Positions 1 through 12,050 of a stretch of 64,000 bases of DNA are shown here, piece after piece. Below the pieces are notes generated by a model. The model was not told the DNA's origin and did not search any database. It saw nothing but the letters and a program-made list of their open reading frames with translations. Both the position numbers and the translations under genes were made by a program. The stretch covers positions 4,526,001 to 4,590,000 of the forward strand of contig NZ_JAPEOZ010000001.1 in NCBI RefSeq assembly GCF_026340655.1. Direction: 5' to 3'. Numbering within the stretch: position 1 is the first letter of the stretch; each line of letters starts with the position of its first letter. The DNA is from Streptomyces sp. NBC_01275. Its GTDB lineage: Bacteria > Actinomycetota > Actinomycetes > Streptomycetales > Streptomycetaceae.

Positions 1-552
1 CGGCGCAACGCCTGGCCGGCCGAACTGGACGCCATGGAGCCCACCTTCCTCCAGGCCAAGACCCGCGAGTCCTCCACCCGCGCCCCCTGGTGCCACGCCA
101 CGGCCTGGGTGAAGGAGTGGCCGATGACCCCGGTCGGCGTCAACTTCCTGGCCCCGCTCCTGGTCCACACCCCGGACGTCATCCGCACGGTCGCCGTCAC
201 GATGGACCTCGAACCCACCGAGGTCGCCATCGAACGCATGCTGACCGAGAAGACGAACGACGAGGCGGAGGCCAGCCGCGCCGCCAAGATGAACCGCACC
301 GTGGACCCGCGTGACGTGGCCGCCCACTCCCGCCTGGACCAGCGCGGCGAGGACCTGGCGAGCGGCGCGGCCGGCGTGAACCTGGTCGGCTACATCACCG
401 TCTCCTCCCGCAACCCCGAGGCCCTCGCCCGCGACAAGCGGACGATAAGGGCGTCGGCCGGAAAGTCGTACCTGAAGCTGGAGTGGTGCGACCGAGAGCA
501 CCACCGCGCGTTCGTGAACACTCTCCCCTTCGCCACCGGCATTCGGAGGTAG
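1..552 (+). CDS. SCO6880-family conjugation-like protein, C-terminal part
   Basis: The reading frame is open from base 1, so only the last 183 residues are in the window and the true start lies upstream. The sequence resembles the C-terminal half of the SCO6880 family, actinobacterial proteins found beside VirB4-like and TraG-like ATPases in conjugation or type IV secretion-like clusters. No catalytic motif is visible in this part; it is soluble-looking and charged. The stop is followed after 6 bases by the next gene, and its last codons contain the GGAGG ribosome site (about 545-549) of that gene, so the two are very probably co-transcribed and coupled. The family call rests on recognition of the sequence and context; biochemical role is unknown. 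Confidence 0.72.
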   Translation, partial: RRNAWPAELDAMEPTFLQAKTRESSTRAPWCHATAWVKEWPMTPVGVNFLAPLLVHTPDVIRTVAVTMDLEPTEVAIERMLTEKTNDEAEASRAAKMNRTVDPRDVAAHSRLDQRGEDLASGAAGVNLVGYITVSSRNPEALARDKRTIRASAGKSYLKLEWCDREHHRAFVNTLPFATGIRR

Positions 553-558
553 GACCTC

Positions 559-1989
559 ATGCGGGACCCGCTGTCCGTCCTCACCGACGCCTTCACGTCC
601 TTCCTCTTCGGCAAGGTCGAGACGACCCGGCTGCCGGTCCGCACGTCCACCGGCCAGGCCCAGGCGGTCTACCTCCCGACCGCCGCCCCCGGCCTGGGCG
701 ACTCCGGCGTGATCATCGGCCGCGAGGTCTACTCCGGAAAGGGCTACATCTACGACCCCTTCCAGCTGTACGGCCAACAGCTCCCGGCCCCGCACTGGCT
801 GGTCCTGGGCGAGTCCGGCAACGGCAAGTCGGCCCTGGAGAAGACGTACGTCCTACGACAGCTGCGCTTCCGCGACCGCCAGGTCGTCGTCCTGGACGCC
901 CAGGGCGAGGACGGCGTGGGCGAATGGAACCTCATCGCGCAGGCGCTGGGGATAACCCCCATCCGCCTGGACCCGATGGCCGCCCTGGACCACGGCATCC
1001 GCCTCAACCCGCTGGACCCGTCGATCACGACGACCGGCCAGCTGGCGCTGCTGCGCACCATCATCGAGGTCGCGATGGGCCACGGCCTCGACGAACGCTC
1101 CGGCTTCGCCCTCAAGGTCGCCCACGCCTACGTCAACGAGACGATCGTCGAACGCCAGCCGGTCCTGACCGACATCGTCGAGCAACTGCGCCACCCCGAA
1201 CCCGAGTCGGCGGAGGCGATGAACGTCGCCATAGACGACGTACGGGCCTGGGGCCTGGACGTGGCACTCGTCCTGGACCGCCTGGTCGACGGTGACCTCA
1301 GGGGCATGTTCGACGGCCCGACGACGGTCGGCATCGACCTGGACGCACCCCTCATCGTCTTCGATTTGTCCCACATCGACCGGAATTCGATCGCCATGCC
1401 GATCCTGATGGCGATCGTCGGCGTCTGGCTGGAGCACACCTGGATCCGCCCCGACCGGAAGAAGCGCATCTTCCTGGTCGAGGAGGCCTGGCACATCATC
1501 AACAGCCCGTTCGTGGCCCAGCTGTTCCAGCGCCTGCTGAAGTTCGGCCGACGACTCGGTCTGTCGTTCGTGGCGGTGGTCCACCACCTGTCCGACGTGG
1601 TGGACGGAGCGGCGGCGAAAGAAGCGGCCGCGATCCTGAAGATGGCCTCGACACGGACCATCTACGCGCAGAAGGCGGACGAGGCGAGAATGACGGGCCG
1701 GGTCCTCGGCCTGCCCAGGTGGGCGGTGGAGATCATCCCCACCCTCACCCCCGGCATCGCGGTGTGGGACGTCAACGGCAACGTCCAAGTGGTCAAACAC
1801 CTGATCACGGAGACGGAACGCCCCCTGGTCTTCACCGACCGCGCGATGACGGAGTCCTCCGCCGACCAGCTCGCCGCCGCCGACGACGCCCTGCACGCGG
1901 CCGAACTGGAACAGGAACGACGGGCGGCGGCCTTCATGGAACAGCACCTGGCCGACTTGGACGGCTCGTCCGAGTCGACGGTGGCCTAG
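559..1989 (+). CDS. VirB4/TraC-like ATPase
   Basis: A 476-residue ATPase of the type that energises type IV secretion or conjugation machines. A Walker A motif GESGNGKSA lies near residues 82-90 and a Walker B stretch RIFLVEEAW near residue 300. A later segment, with the fixed phrase FGRRLGLSFVAVVHH, matches the C-terminal ATPase lobe of VirB4-like proteins. It is short compared with classical VirB4 (about 800 residues) because the N-terminal domain seems to be carried by the separate SCO6880-family protein just upstream. GGAGG is well placed before the ATG at 559. It sits between the SCO6880-family gene and a coupling-protein-like gene with gaps of 6 and 16 bp, so one operon. No relaxase or integrase is seen downstream, so a resident chromosomal system is more likely than an active element, but the upstream side is not visible. 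Confidence 0.85.
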   Translation: MRDPLSVLTDAFTSFLFGKVETTRLPVRTSTGQAQAVYLPTAAPGLGDSGVIIGREVYSGKGYIYDPFQLYGQQLPAPHWLVLGESGNGKSALEKTYVLRQLRFRDRQVVVLDAQGEDGVGEWNLIAQALGITPIRLDPMAALDHGIRLNPLDPSITTTGQLALLRTIIEVAMGHGLDERSGFALKVAHAYVNETIVERQPVLTDIVEQLRHPEPESAEAMNVAIDDVRAWGLDVALVLDRLVDGDLRGMFDGPTTVGIDLDAPLIVFDLSHIDRNSIAMPILMAIVGVWLEHTWIRPDRKKRIFLVEEAWHIINSPFVAQLFQRLLKFGRRLGLSFVAVVHHLSDVVDGAAAKEAAAILKMASTRTIYAQKADEARMTGRVLGLPRWAVEIIPTLTPGIAVWDVNGNVQVVKHLITETERPLVFTDRAMTESSADQLAAADDALHAAELEQERRAAAFMEQHLADLDGSSESTVA

Positions 1990-2005
1990 GCGGCGGGGGG
2001 TTGTC

Positions 2006-3526
2006 ATGAGACCGGGCGACAAGCGGGCCCCCGGCCCCGAGGGCCAGGGCGGCATCCCCGACGGCCTGCTCGTGGGCATACTCGCGTTCCTGCTGGGGAT
2101 GACGCTGCTGGTCTGGACGTCGACGGGCCTGGCAGCCCTCTTCTCCCACGGCGCCTGGCCCACCGGCGTCACCTTCACCCGCACCCCCCTGGCCATGCGC
2201 CACCTCGCCGCCCAGCCCCACGACATCCCCGGCGCCTGGCCGGAAGCCCGGGAGACGGCGCTCTCCGGATACGGCCTGTTCTGGGGCCTGCTCATCGGCG
2301 AGCTGATGATCCTCTTCGTCCTCACGGTCTTCGTGATGGGCACCCTGGCCCGCTGGAGAGCGGTAAGGGCACGGAGGAGGACGGGGGCGCAGACAGGGAC
2401 GCAGACGAGGGCGGGGACCGCAGGGACGGCCGAGAGTCCGGAAGCCCGTGAGGCTCAGCAGACACCGGCCCACCACGAGGTGCCGACGCCGAGAGCGGAG
2501 GCTAAGCCGAGCCCCGACCTGGAACCGGGGACCGAGGCGACGGCAGCGACGCCGACACCGGCGCCGGTGTCGCTGCCGGTTCCGGCGACCGTGATTCCCA
2601 CCACCCCGTCACTGCTGTACGGCCCCGCGGAGATCCGGCACATCACCGCCGCCGAGGCCGTACGCGACGCCGAGGGCCCCATCCTGGTCGTCACCTCAAG
2701 TCCCGCCCTCTGGCAGGACACCAAGGACGCCAGAGCCAAGCTGGGCCCGGTCCACCTCTACGACCCCACCCACCGCTGCGACACCCCCGCCCGCCTCCAC
2801 TGGTCCCCGACGACAGGCTGCGAGGACAGAGAGACCGCCAAGGCGAGAGCCACCGCCCTCCTCGCCCCCGTACGCCCTTCCGCCCGCCTGGACCAGGCGG
2901 TGAACGACACCGCGGAGACCCTCCTCCGCAGTTGTCTCCACGCCGCCGCCATCGACGGCCGCACCATCCGCCACGTCCACCGCTGGTCCCAGGGCACCGG
3001 CATCCAGGAGGCGGTCCGCACCCTCCGCACCAGCCCCAAGGCCGCCCCGGGCGCGGCCGGCGAACTGGAAGCCGCACTGACCGCCCACCCCGAACGCCGG
3101 GACATCGCCCAGGAGTTGACCTCCCGCGCCCTGTCCGCCCTCTCCACGATCAACATCCGCGAGGCATGCACTCCCAACCGAACTGATGCCCTCGCCCTGG
3201 ATTCCTTCGTGGCCGAAGGGGGAACTGTCTATGTGGTCGGTGAATCCATCGAGGACCCCAGGACCAGCCCGGGCGCGATGCCCCTTCTGACGGCCCTCGT
3301 CTCCAGCGTGGTCGAGCGCGGCCGGCGCATGGCCGAACGGTCATCCTCCGGTCGCCTCGACCCACCACTTACCCTGGTCCTCGACGACATCGCGGCCGTG
3401 GCCCCGCTGCCCCAGCTACCGGAGCTCCTGTCCACCGGCGCGGGTCGCGGCCTGCCCACCCTGGCCCTCCTCCGCTCCCGCGAGCAGGCCAGAGCCCGCT
3501 GGCCCCACCACGAACTCCCGGTCTAG
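2006..3526 (+). CDS. TraG/VirD4-like membrane protein with degenerate Walker A
   Basis: A 506-residue protein with two N-terminal membrane segments (about residues 20-45 and 88-112), an Ala/Pro/Thr-rich linker (about 120-195) and a C-terminal region resembling actinobacterial type IV coupling proteins. The Walker B-like phrase LTLVLDDIAAVAPLPQLP (about residues 455-472) and the following TGAGRGLPTLALLRSREQAR are typical. At the expected Walker A position, where relatives have a GPxxGKT-type loop, this protein reads GPAEIRHIT, so ATP binding may be lost. It also stops soon after the Walker B region, where relatives I recall continue further. The ATG at 2006 follows the upstream ATPase by 16 bp, so it belongs to the same operon. 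Its 3' end overlaps the convergent acetyltransferase gene by 111 bp. Confidence 0.72.
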   Translation: MRPGDKRAPGPEGQGGIPDGLLVGILAFLLGMTLLVWTSTGLAALFSHGAWPTGVTFTRTPLAMRHLAAQPHDIPGAWPEARETALSGYGLFWGLLIGELMILFVLTVFVMGTLARWRAVRARRRTGAQTGTQTRAGTAGTAESPEAREAQQTPAHHEVPTPRAEAKPSPDLEPGTEATAATPTPAPVSLPVPATVIPTTPSLLYGPAEIRHITAAEAVRDAEGPILVVTSSPALWQDTKDARAKLGPVHLYDPTHRCDTPARLHWSPTTGCEDRETAKARATALLAPVRPSARLDQAVNDTAETLLRSCLHAAAIDGRTIRHVHRWSQGTGIQEAVRTLRTSPKAAPGAAGELEAALTAHPERRDIAQELTSRALSALSTINIREACTPNRTDALALDSFVAEGGTVYVVGESIEDPRTSPGAMPLLTALVSSVVERGRRMAERSSSGRLDPPLTLVLDDIAAVAPLPQLPELLSTGAGRGLPTLALLRSREQARARWPHHELPV

Positions 3527-4093
3527 GGCCCGCTCGAGCACCATCTCCAGCTCACGCTCGTCCGTGCCCTCTGGCGTGCGCTCTGCCGTGTTCTCCGAGA
3601 GGGGCACGACGACCCCACTGGGCACGAACCCGACCTTGCCGTAGAAGCGCAGGGCCCGACCGTTGTCCTCGTGCACGATGAGCCGGACCCGCTCGGCCTC
3701 ACGGCTCCAGGCCCACTCGATGCCGGCGTCGAAGAGCACCTCGGTCAGCCCTATGCCCCGGACCTCCGGCCGCACGAACACACCGACGATGTGCCCCTGC
3801 CTCTGTCCGACGTCGAACCCGGCCCAGTCGGTCGTCCCCGGCTCTTCAAGGAGCACGGTCAGGGTCCCGACCCACTCACCGTCCGGCCCCTCGGCAATGA
3901 TCTGCTGCGCCCCGCCGGCGCCCCCGGCAGCTCTTACGGCCCGCTCCTGCCAGAAGGAGTCCGGCCGGGCAGCGGCAGCCTCGTACGTCTCGAGGAAAGC
4001 GAGATGCGCGACCGGATCCTGCAACGCGACGAGCCGCAGTTCCTTCACCGCAGCCCACTCGTCGGCGCGTACGGAACGGATCTTGTAGTTCAT
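3416..4093 (-). CDS. GNAT family N-acetyltransferase
   Basis: A 225-residue protein with the GNAT fold. The acetyl-CoA loop is visible in HIVGVFVRPEVRGIGLTEVLF (GxGx-type R-G-I-G), followed by the late motif IVHEDNGRALRFYGKVGF that ends most GNAT domains. Substrate cannot be told. I start it at MNYKIRSVRADE (ATG 4091-4093); longer starts would run into the rRNA terminator. The domain proper ends near residue 180. The remaining C-terminal 40 residues are Gly/Ala/Gln-rich and are encoded by the antisense of the coupling-protein-like gene, so this tail may be a read-through into non-homologous sequence. The start codon is only 25 bp after the ribosomal terminator, so its promoter must overlap that terminator or it relies on leak-through. 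Confidence 0.8.
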   Translation of the reverse strand: MNYKIRSVRADEWAAVKELRLVALQDPVAHLAFLETYEAAAARPDSFWQERAVRAAGGAGGAQQIIAEGPDGEWVGTLTVLLEEPGTTDWAGFDVGQRQGHIVGVFVRPEVRGIGLTEVLFDAGIEWAWSREAERVRLIVHEDNGRALRFYGKVGFVPSGVVVPLSENTAERTPEGTDERELEMVLERALDREFVVGPAGSGLLAGAEEGQGGQAATRAGGQELR

Positions 4094-4118
4094 ATGGACC
4101 ACGGTAGCCGAAACGCAG

Positions 4119-4154
4119 AAAACCCCCGTACCGAATAAACGGTACGGGGGTTTT
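4119..4154 (-). terminator. rRNA operon intrinsic terminator
   Basis: A perfect 14-bp inverted repeat with an 8-base loop, arm AAAACCCCCGTACC. Read on the minus strand it lies 10 bases after the 5S gene and ends with TTTTCTGCGTTT. The A-tract on the other side makes it potentially bidirectional. Confidence 0.88.
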
Positions 4155-4163
4155 CTCAAAATT

Positions 4164-4283
4164 TGTTCGGCGGTGTCCTACTCTCCCACAGGGTCCCCCC
4201 TGCAGTACCATCGGCGCTGTGAGGCTTAGCTTCCGGGTTCGGAATGTAACCGGGCGTTTCCCTCACGCTATGACCACCGAAAC
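4164..4283 (-). rRNA. rrf: 5S ribosomal RNA
   Basis: A 120-nt sequence with the conserved actinobacterial 5S features. On the minus strand it starts GTTTCGGTGGTCATAGCG and ends with the complementary CGCCGAACA. It is the last gene of the operon, 90 bp after the 23S gene. Confidence 0.95.
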
Positions 4284-4373
4284 ACTATGAAACTGTTTCA
4301 GCCGCACCACGCCGTGACCGGACGTGGGGCTGTTCGTGGTTTCAGAACCAACACAGTGGACGCGAGCAACTGA

Positions 4374-9344
<4,971 letters not shown>

Positions 9345-9600
9345 TGTTTTCCCGTAATCGGGACTACACACACGAGAGCGGAACGGTCAGGCGGAATAAG
9401 CCCGGCCGTTCACAGCGTCCTCGCTGTGTTTTTTTCAAAGGAACCTCATCCTCGGCTATCACTGCCGGGGACGGGGTATCAACATATCTGGCGTTGATTT
9501 TTGGCACGCTGTTGAGTTCTCAAGGAACGGACGCTTCCTTTGTACTCACCCGAGAGACTCTCTCAGGCTTTCCTCCGGGCGCTTCCCTTCGGTCTTGCGT

Positions 9601-9710
9601 TTCCGACTCTATCAGATCCTTTTCCGATCCGATTTCCTCGGTGCTTTCCAGGTTCCCGCTTTTGTTTCGCGGTTTCCCTTTCCGGCGGTTCCGACTCTAT
9701 CAGATCCTTT
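9601..9710 (-). repeat. Two 22-bp direct repeats, putative tandem rRNA promoters
   Basis: The sequence AAGGATCTGATAGAGTCGGA (minus strand, inside an identical 22-bp block) occurs at 9601-9622 and 9689-9710, 88 bp apart. Each contains a TAGAGT that could be a -10 box. Neither has a recognisable TTGACA at the right distance, so the promoter assignment is inferred from position and repetition. Confidence 0.55.
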
Positions 9711-9946
9711 CGGCGCTGATTCCCAGTCAGAGGGGGCTTGTCTTCCGGGCTGTTGGGCCGTTCCGACGTCTCAAACCTTAGCGGATCCGCTCGGCAGTTC
9801 CTAATCGGGCTACCGACCCTCAATCGAATTTAATTCGGGCACGCCGAATTCAACCCTGGAGGGAGATCGTGCTGGTGGTGTGAGGTGCCGCTACTGCGGC
9901 GGAGGTGTCACCGAAGAACCGTTACGGCTCCGTGGCAACCCGAAGA

Positions 9947-9975
9947 ACTTTACGTATCCCCGAGGGGGCTGTCAA
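9947..9975 (-). promoter_or_regulatory. rRNA operon upstream promoter (TTGACA-17-TAAAGT)
   Basis: On the minus strand TTGACA (9970-9975), a 17-base spacer and TAAAGT (9947-9952), close to the principal-sigma consensus. A second TTGACA lies 14 bp further upstream (9984-9989). It starts 31 bp after the stop of the marR-type gene. Confidence 0.7.
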
Positions 9976-10005
9976 GCACCCCTTGTCAAGATCTTTTAGT
10001 GGCGA

Positions 10006-10575
10006 TCAGTCGAGGTCGCTGAGCCGGCCGCCTGCGTCCGGCTGGGCGTGCTCCACCCGGCGCAGAAGCCTGGTCAGGACCTCGCCCAGGACCGTCCGCT
10101 CCTCTGCCGAGAGGTCCTGGAGCAGGTCTCCCTCGAAGACCGTCGCCATGCGCATCGCCTCCAGCCACTTCTCGCGGCCCTCGGGCGTCAGCTCCACGAT
10201 CACCCGGACCCGGTTGGACTCGTCCCGTTCCCGGGTCACCAGTCCCTCAGCGAGCATGCGGTCGATCCGGTGGGTCATCGCGGCCGGCGTCAGACCGAGT
10301 CGCTTGGCGAGGTCGCTGGGGCCCAGACGGTAGGGGGCGCCGGACAGCACGAGGGCCTTGAGGACCTCCCACTCGGCGTTGCTGATGCCGAGGTCGGCGG
10401 TCTGACGGCCGTAGGCGACGTTCATCCGGCGGTTGAGGCGGGACAGTGCCGAGACGATCTTCTCGACCTGGGGGTCGAGGTCCCGGAACTCGCGCTGGTA
10501 GGCGGCGATCTGCTCTTCGAGGGTCGGCTCGCCGCCGATGCCGGTACTGCCCGTGCTGCCGAGGGTGTCGCCCAT
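10006..10575 (-). CDS. MarR family transcriptional regulator
   Basis: A 189-residue regulator. The winged-helix MarR domain spans about residues 45-150, with the helix-turn-helix LGPSDLAKRLGLTPAAMTHR and the wing region TRERDESNRVRVIVELTPEG. The first 35 residues are a Gly/Ser/Glu-rich extension. It is divergent from a major facilitator transporter; the arrangement suggests it represses that pump and itself in response to a small lipophilic ligand, as many MarR proteins do. The start ATG at 10575 leaves 119-134 bp of shared control region with GAAG-CTTC palindromes. Confidence 0.88.
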   Translation of the reverse strand: MGDTLGSTGSTGIGGEPTLEEQIAAYQREFRDLDPQVEKIVSALSRLNRRMNVAYGRQTADLGISNAEWEVLKALVLSGAPYRLGPSDLAKRLGLTPAAMTHRIDRMLAEGLVTRERDESNRVRVIVELTPEGREKWLEAMRMATVFEGDLLQDLSAEERTVLGEVLTRLLRRVEHAQPDAGGRLSDLD

Positions 10576-10607
10576 GGCGGAAGTATCGCACGGGGCTCGT
10601 TCGCATT

Positions 10608-10659
10608 GAAGTTCTTCGAGGTGTACAGTTTAGATTCGAACTTTAGCTTTGAAGTCTTC
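10608..10659. promoter_or_regulatory. Candidate MarR operators between marR-type and MFS genes
   Basis: Two related inverted repeats, GAAGTTCTTC (10608-10617) and GAAGTCTTC (10651-10659), flank a TTCGAA-centred imperfect palindrome (around 10631-10644). They lie between the divergent starts. Binding is inferred from symmetry and location. Confidence 0.45.
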
Positions 10660-10709
10660 GGTTCTAAGTACTGAACCAGGCAACTACCTGAGAGATGAGA
10701 GAGGTGAAC

Positions 10710-11996
10710 GTGACCAGGGCGATGGGCGCAGCGATGCGCCGGATCCACGTGGGCAACGCACTCAGCGCGTTCGGGCTCGGCTTCACCGTCCCCTACCTGT
10801 ACGTCTATGTGGCGCAGGTGCGGGGTCTGGGCGCTGTGACGGCGGGGCTCGTCCTCGCCGTCTTCGCCGTGGCCGCGCTGATCGTGCTGCCGTTCGCCGG
10901 TCGGGCGATCGTGCGGCGCGGCCCCCTGCCGGTCCTGCTCGCCGCCCTGGTCACCGCCGCGCTGGGCGCACTGAGCCTGGGGCTCGCCGGCAGCGCCACC
11001 GCCGTACTCGCCGCCGCGGCCGCGCTCGGGGCCGGACAGGCTGTGATGCAGCCGGCGCTGGCGACGATGATCGTGGACTCTTCGACGGCGGAGACGCGGT
11101 CGCGGGCGTTCGCGATGCAGTTCTTTCTGCAGAACCTCGGGCTCGGTGTGGGCGGGCTGATCGGCGGGCATCTCGTCGACACCACGCGCGCGTCGTCCTT
11201 CACGCTGCTGTTCTCGATCGAGGCGGCGATGTTCCTGCTGCTGGCCGTCGTGGTGTCGACGGTGCGGCTGCCGCATGCGCCGCACGTCGGGGACGCGCCG
11301 AAGGGCTCGGCGAAGGGCGGCTGGAAGCAGCTGCTCGGCAATCGGGCCATGGTGCGGCTGAGCGTCCTGGGCTTCGTGCTGTTCTTCGCCTGCTACGGGC
11401 AGTTCGAGTCGGGGCTGAGTGCGTACGGGGTCGAGGCGGCCGGGATCTCGACGTCCGCGCTCGGGACGGCGCTCGCCGCCAACACCGCGGTGATCGTCGT
11501 GGCGCAGTTCGCGGTGCTGAAGTTCGTCGAGCGGCAGAAGCGGTCGCGGGTGATCGCGGCCGTGGGGCTGATCTGGGCCGTGGCGTGGTCCGTTGCGGGG
11601 TACGCGGGGCTCGGGCACGGCAGTCAGGCCATGGCTACGGCCGCGTTCGTGTCGACGTACGCGCTGTTCGGGCTGGGGGAGGCCATGTTGTCGCCGACGG
11701 TCGCGCCGCTGGTGGCCGATCTGGCGCCGGCCGGGCTGGCGGGGCAGTACAACTCGGCGTTCGCCCTGGTGAAGCAGCTGGCGCTGGCCGTCGGGCCGGC
11801 GGTGGGCGGGCCGATGGGGGCCTCGCTGCATGCGCCGTACATCGTGACGTTCCTGCTGTTCTCGCTGGGGATCACCTACCTCGCGCTGCGGCTTGGGCGG
11901 GAGCTCACCGCCGTACAGGATCAGCCGTGGTCGGTGCGGACGCGGGTGGTGGCGAAGGGTGGGGCTGTGGTGGAGCCTGTGGGTGTGGAGGCCTGA
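10710..11996 (+). CDS. Major facilitator superfamily transporter
   Basis: About 428 residues with twelve likely membrane helices, arranged as two groups of six around a loop near residues 195-215. The motif region GRAIVRRGPLPVLL between helices 2 and 3 is the MFS motif A type. Probable drug or metabolite efflux pump. I prefer the GTG at 10710 because GAGAGG precedes it by 5-8 bases; an in-frame ATG at 10695 would add five residues. It is divergent from the MarR regulator, its likely controller. Substrate is not predictable. Confidence 0.86.
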   Translation: MTRAMGAAMRRIHVGNALSAFGLGFTVPYLYVYVAQVRGLGAVTAGLVLAVFAVAALIVLPFAGRAIVRRGPLPVLLAALVTAALGALSLGLAGSATAVLAAAAALGAGQAVMQPALATMIVDSSTAETRSRAFAMQFFLQNLGLGVGGLIGGHLVDTTRASSFTLLFSIEAAMFLLLAVVVSTVRLPHAPHVGDAPKGSAKGGWKQLLGNRAMVRLSVLGFVLFFACYGQFESGLSAYGVEAAGISTSALGTALAANTAVIVVAQFAVLKFVERQKRSRVIAAVGLIWAVAWSVAGYAGLGHGSQAMATAAFVSTYALFGLGEAMLSPTVAPLVADLAPAGLAGQYNSAFALVKQLALAVGPAVGGPMGASLHAPYIVTFLLFSLGITYLALRLGRELTAVQDQPWSVRTRVVAKGGAVVEPVGVEA

Positions 11997-12007
11997 TCGC
12001 GGAGAAG

Positions 12008-12047
12008 AAGGCGGCCGTCGTTCCCTTTCCGGGACGGCGGCCGCCTT
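12008..12047. terminator. Bidirectional terminator between MFS and phosphatase genes
   Basis: Inverted repeat with outer 10-bp arms AAGGCGGCCG/CGGCCGCCTT and further inner pairing. It lies in the 54-bp gap between two convergent genes. Confidence 0.75.
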
Positions 12048-12050
12048 TGT

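Larger units (their letters stand above)
9345..10005 (-). promoter_or_regulatory. rRNA operon leader and promoter region
   Basis: A 661-bp non-coding stretch between the 16S gene and the marR-type gene. It holds at least one strong promoter (9947-9975), two copies of a 22-bp promoter-like element (9601-9622 and 9689-9710), and near the 16S gene a processing-type sequence TTGAGAACTCAACAGCGTGC. Streptomyces rRNA operons are known to have several tandem promoters, which fits. No protein gene is convincing here. Confidence 0.75.

Noticed and set aside
1..3526. Integrated conjugative element or plasmid insertion
   Set aside because: No integrase, relaxase, replication gene, att repeat or composition change is visible, and the locus looks syntenic with Streptomyces chromosomes. 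The upstream side cannot be judged.
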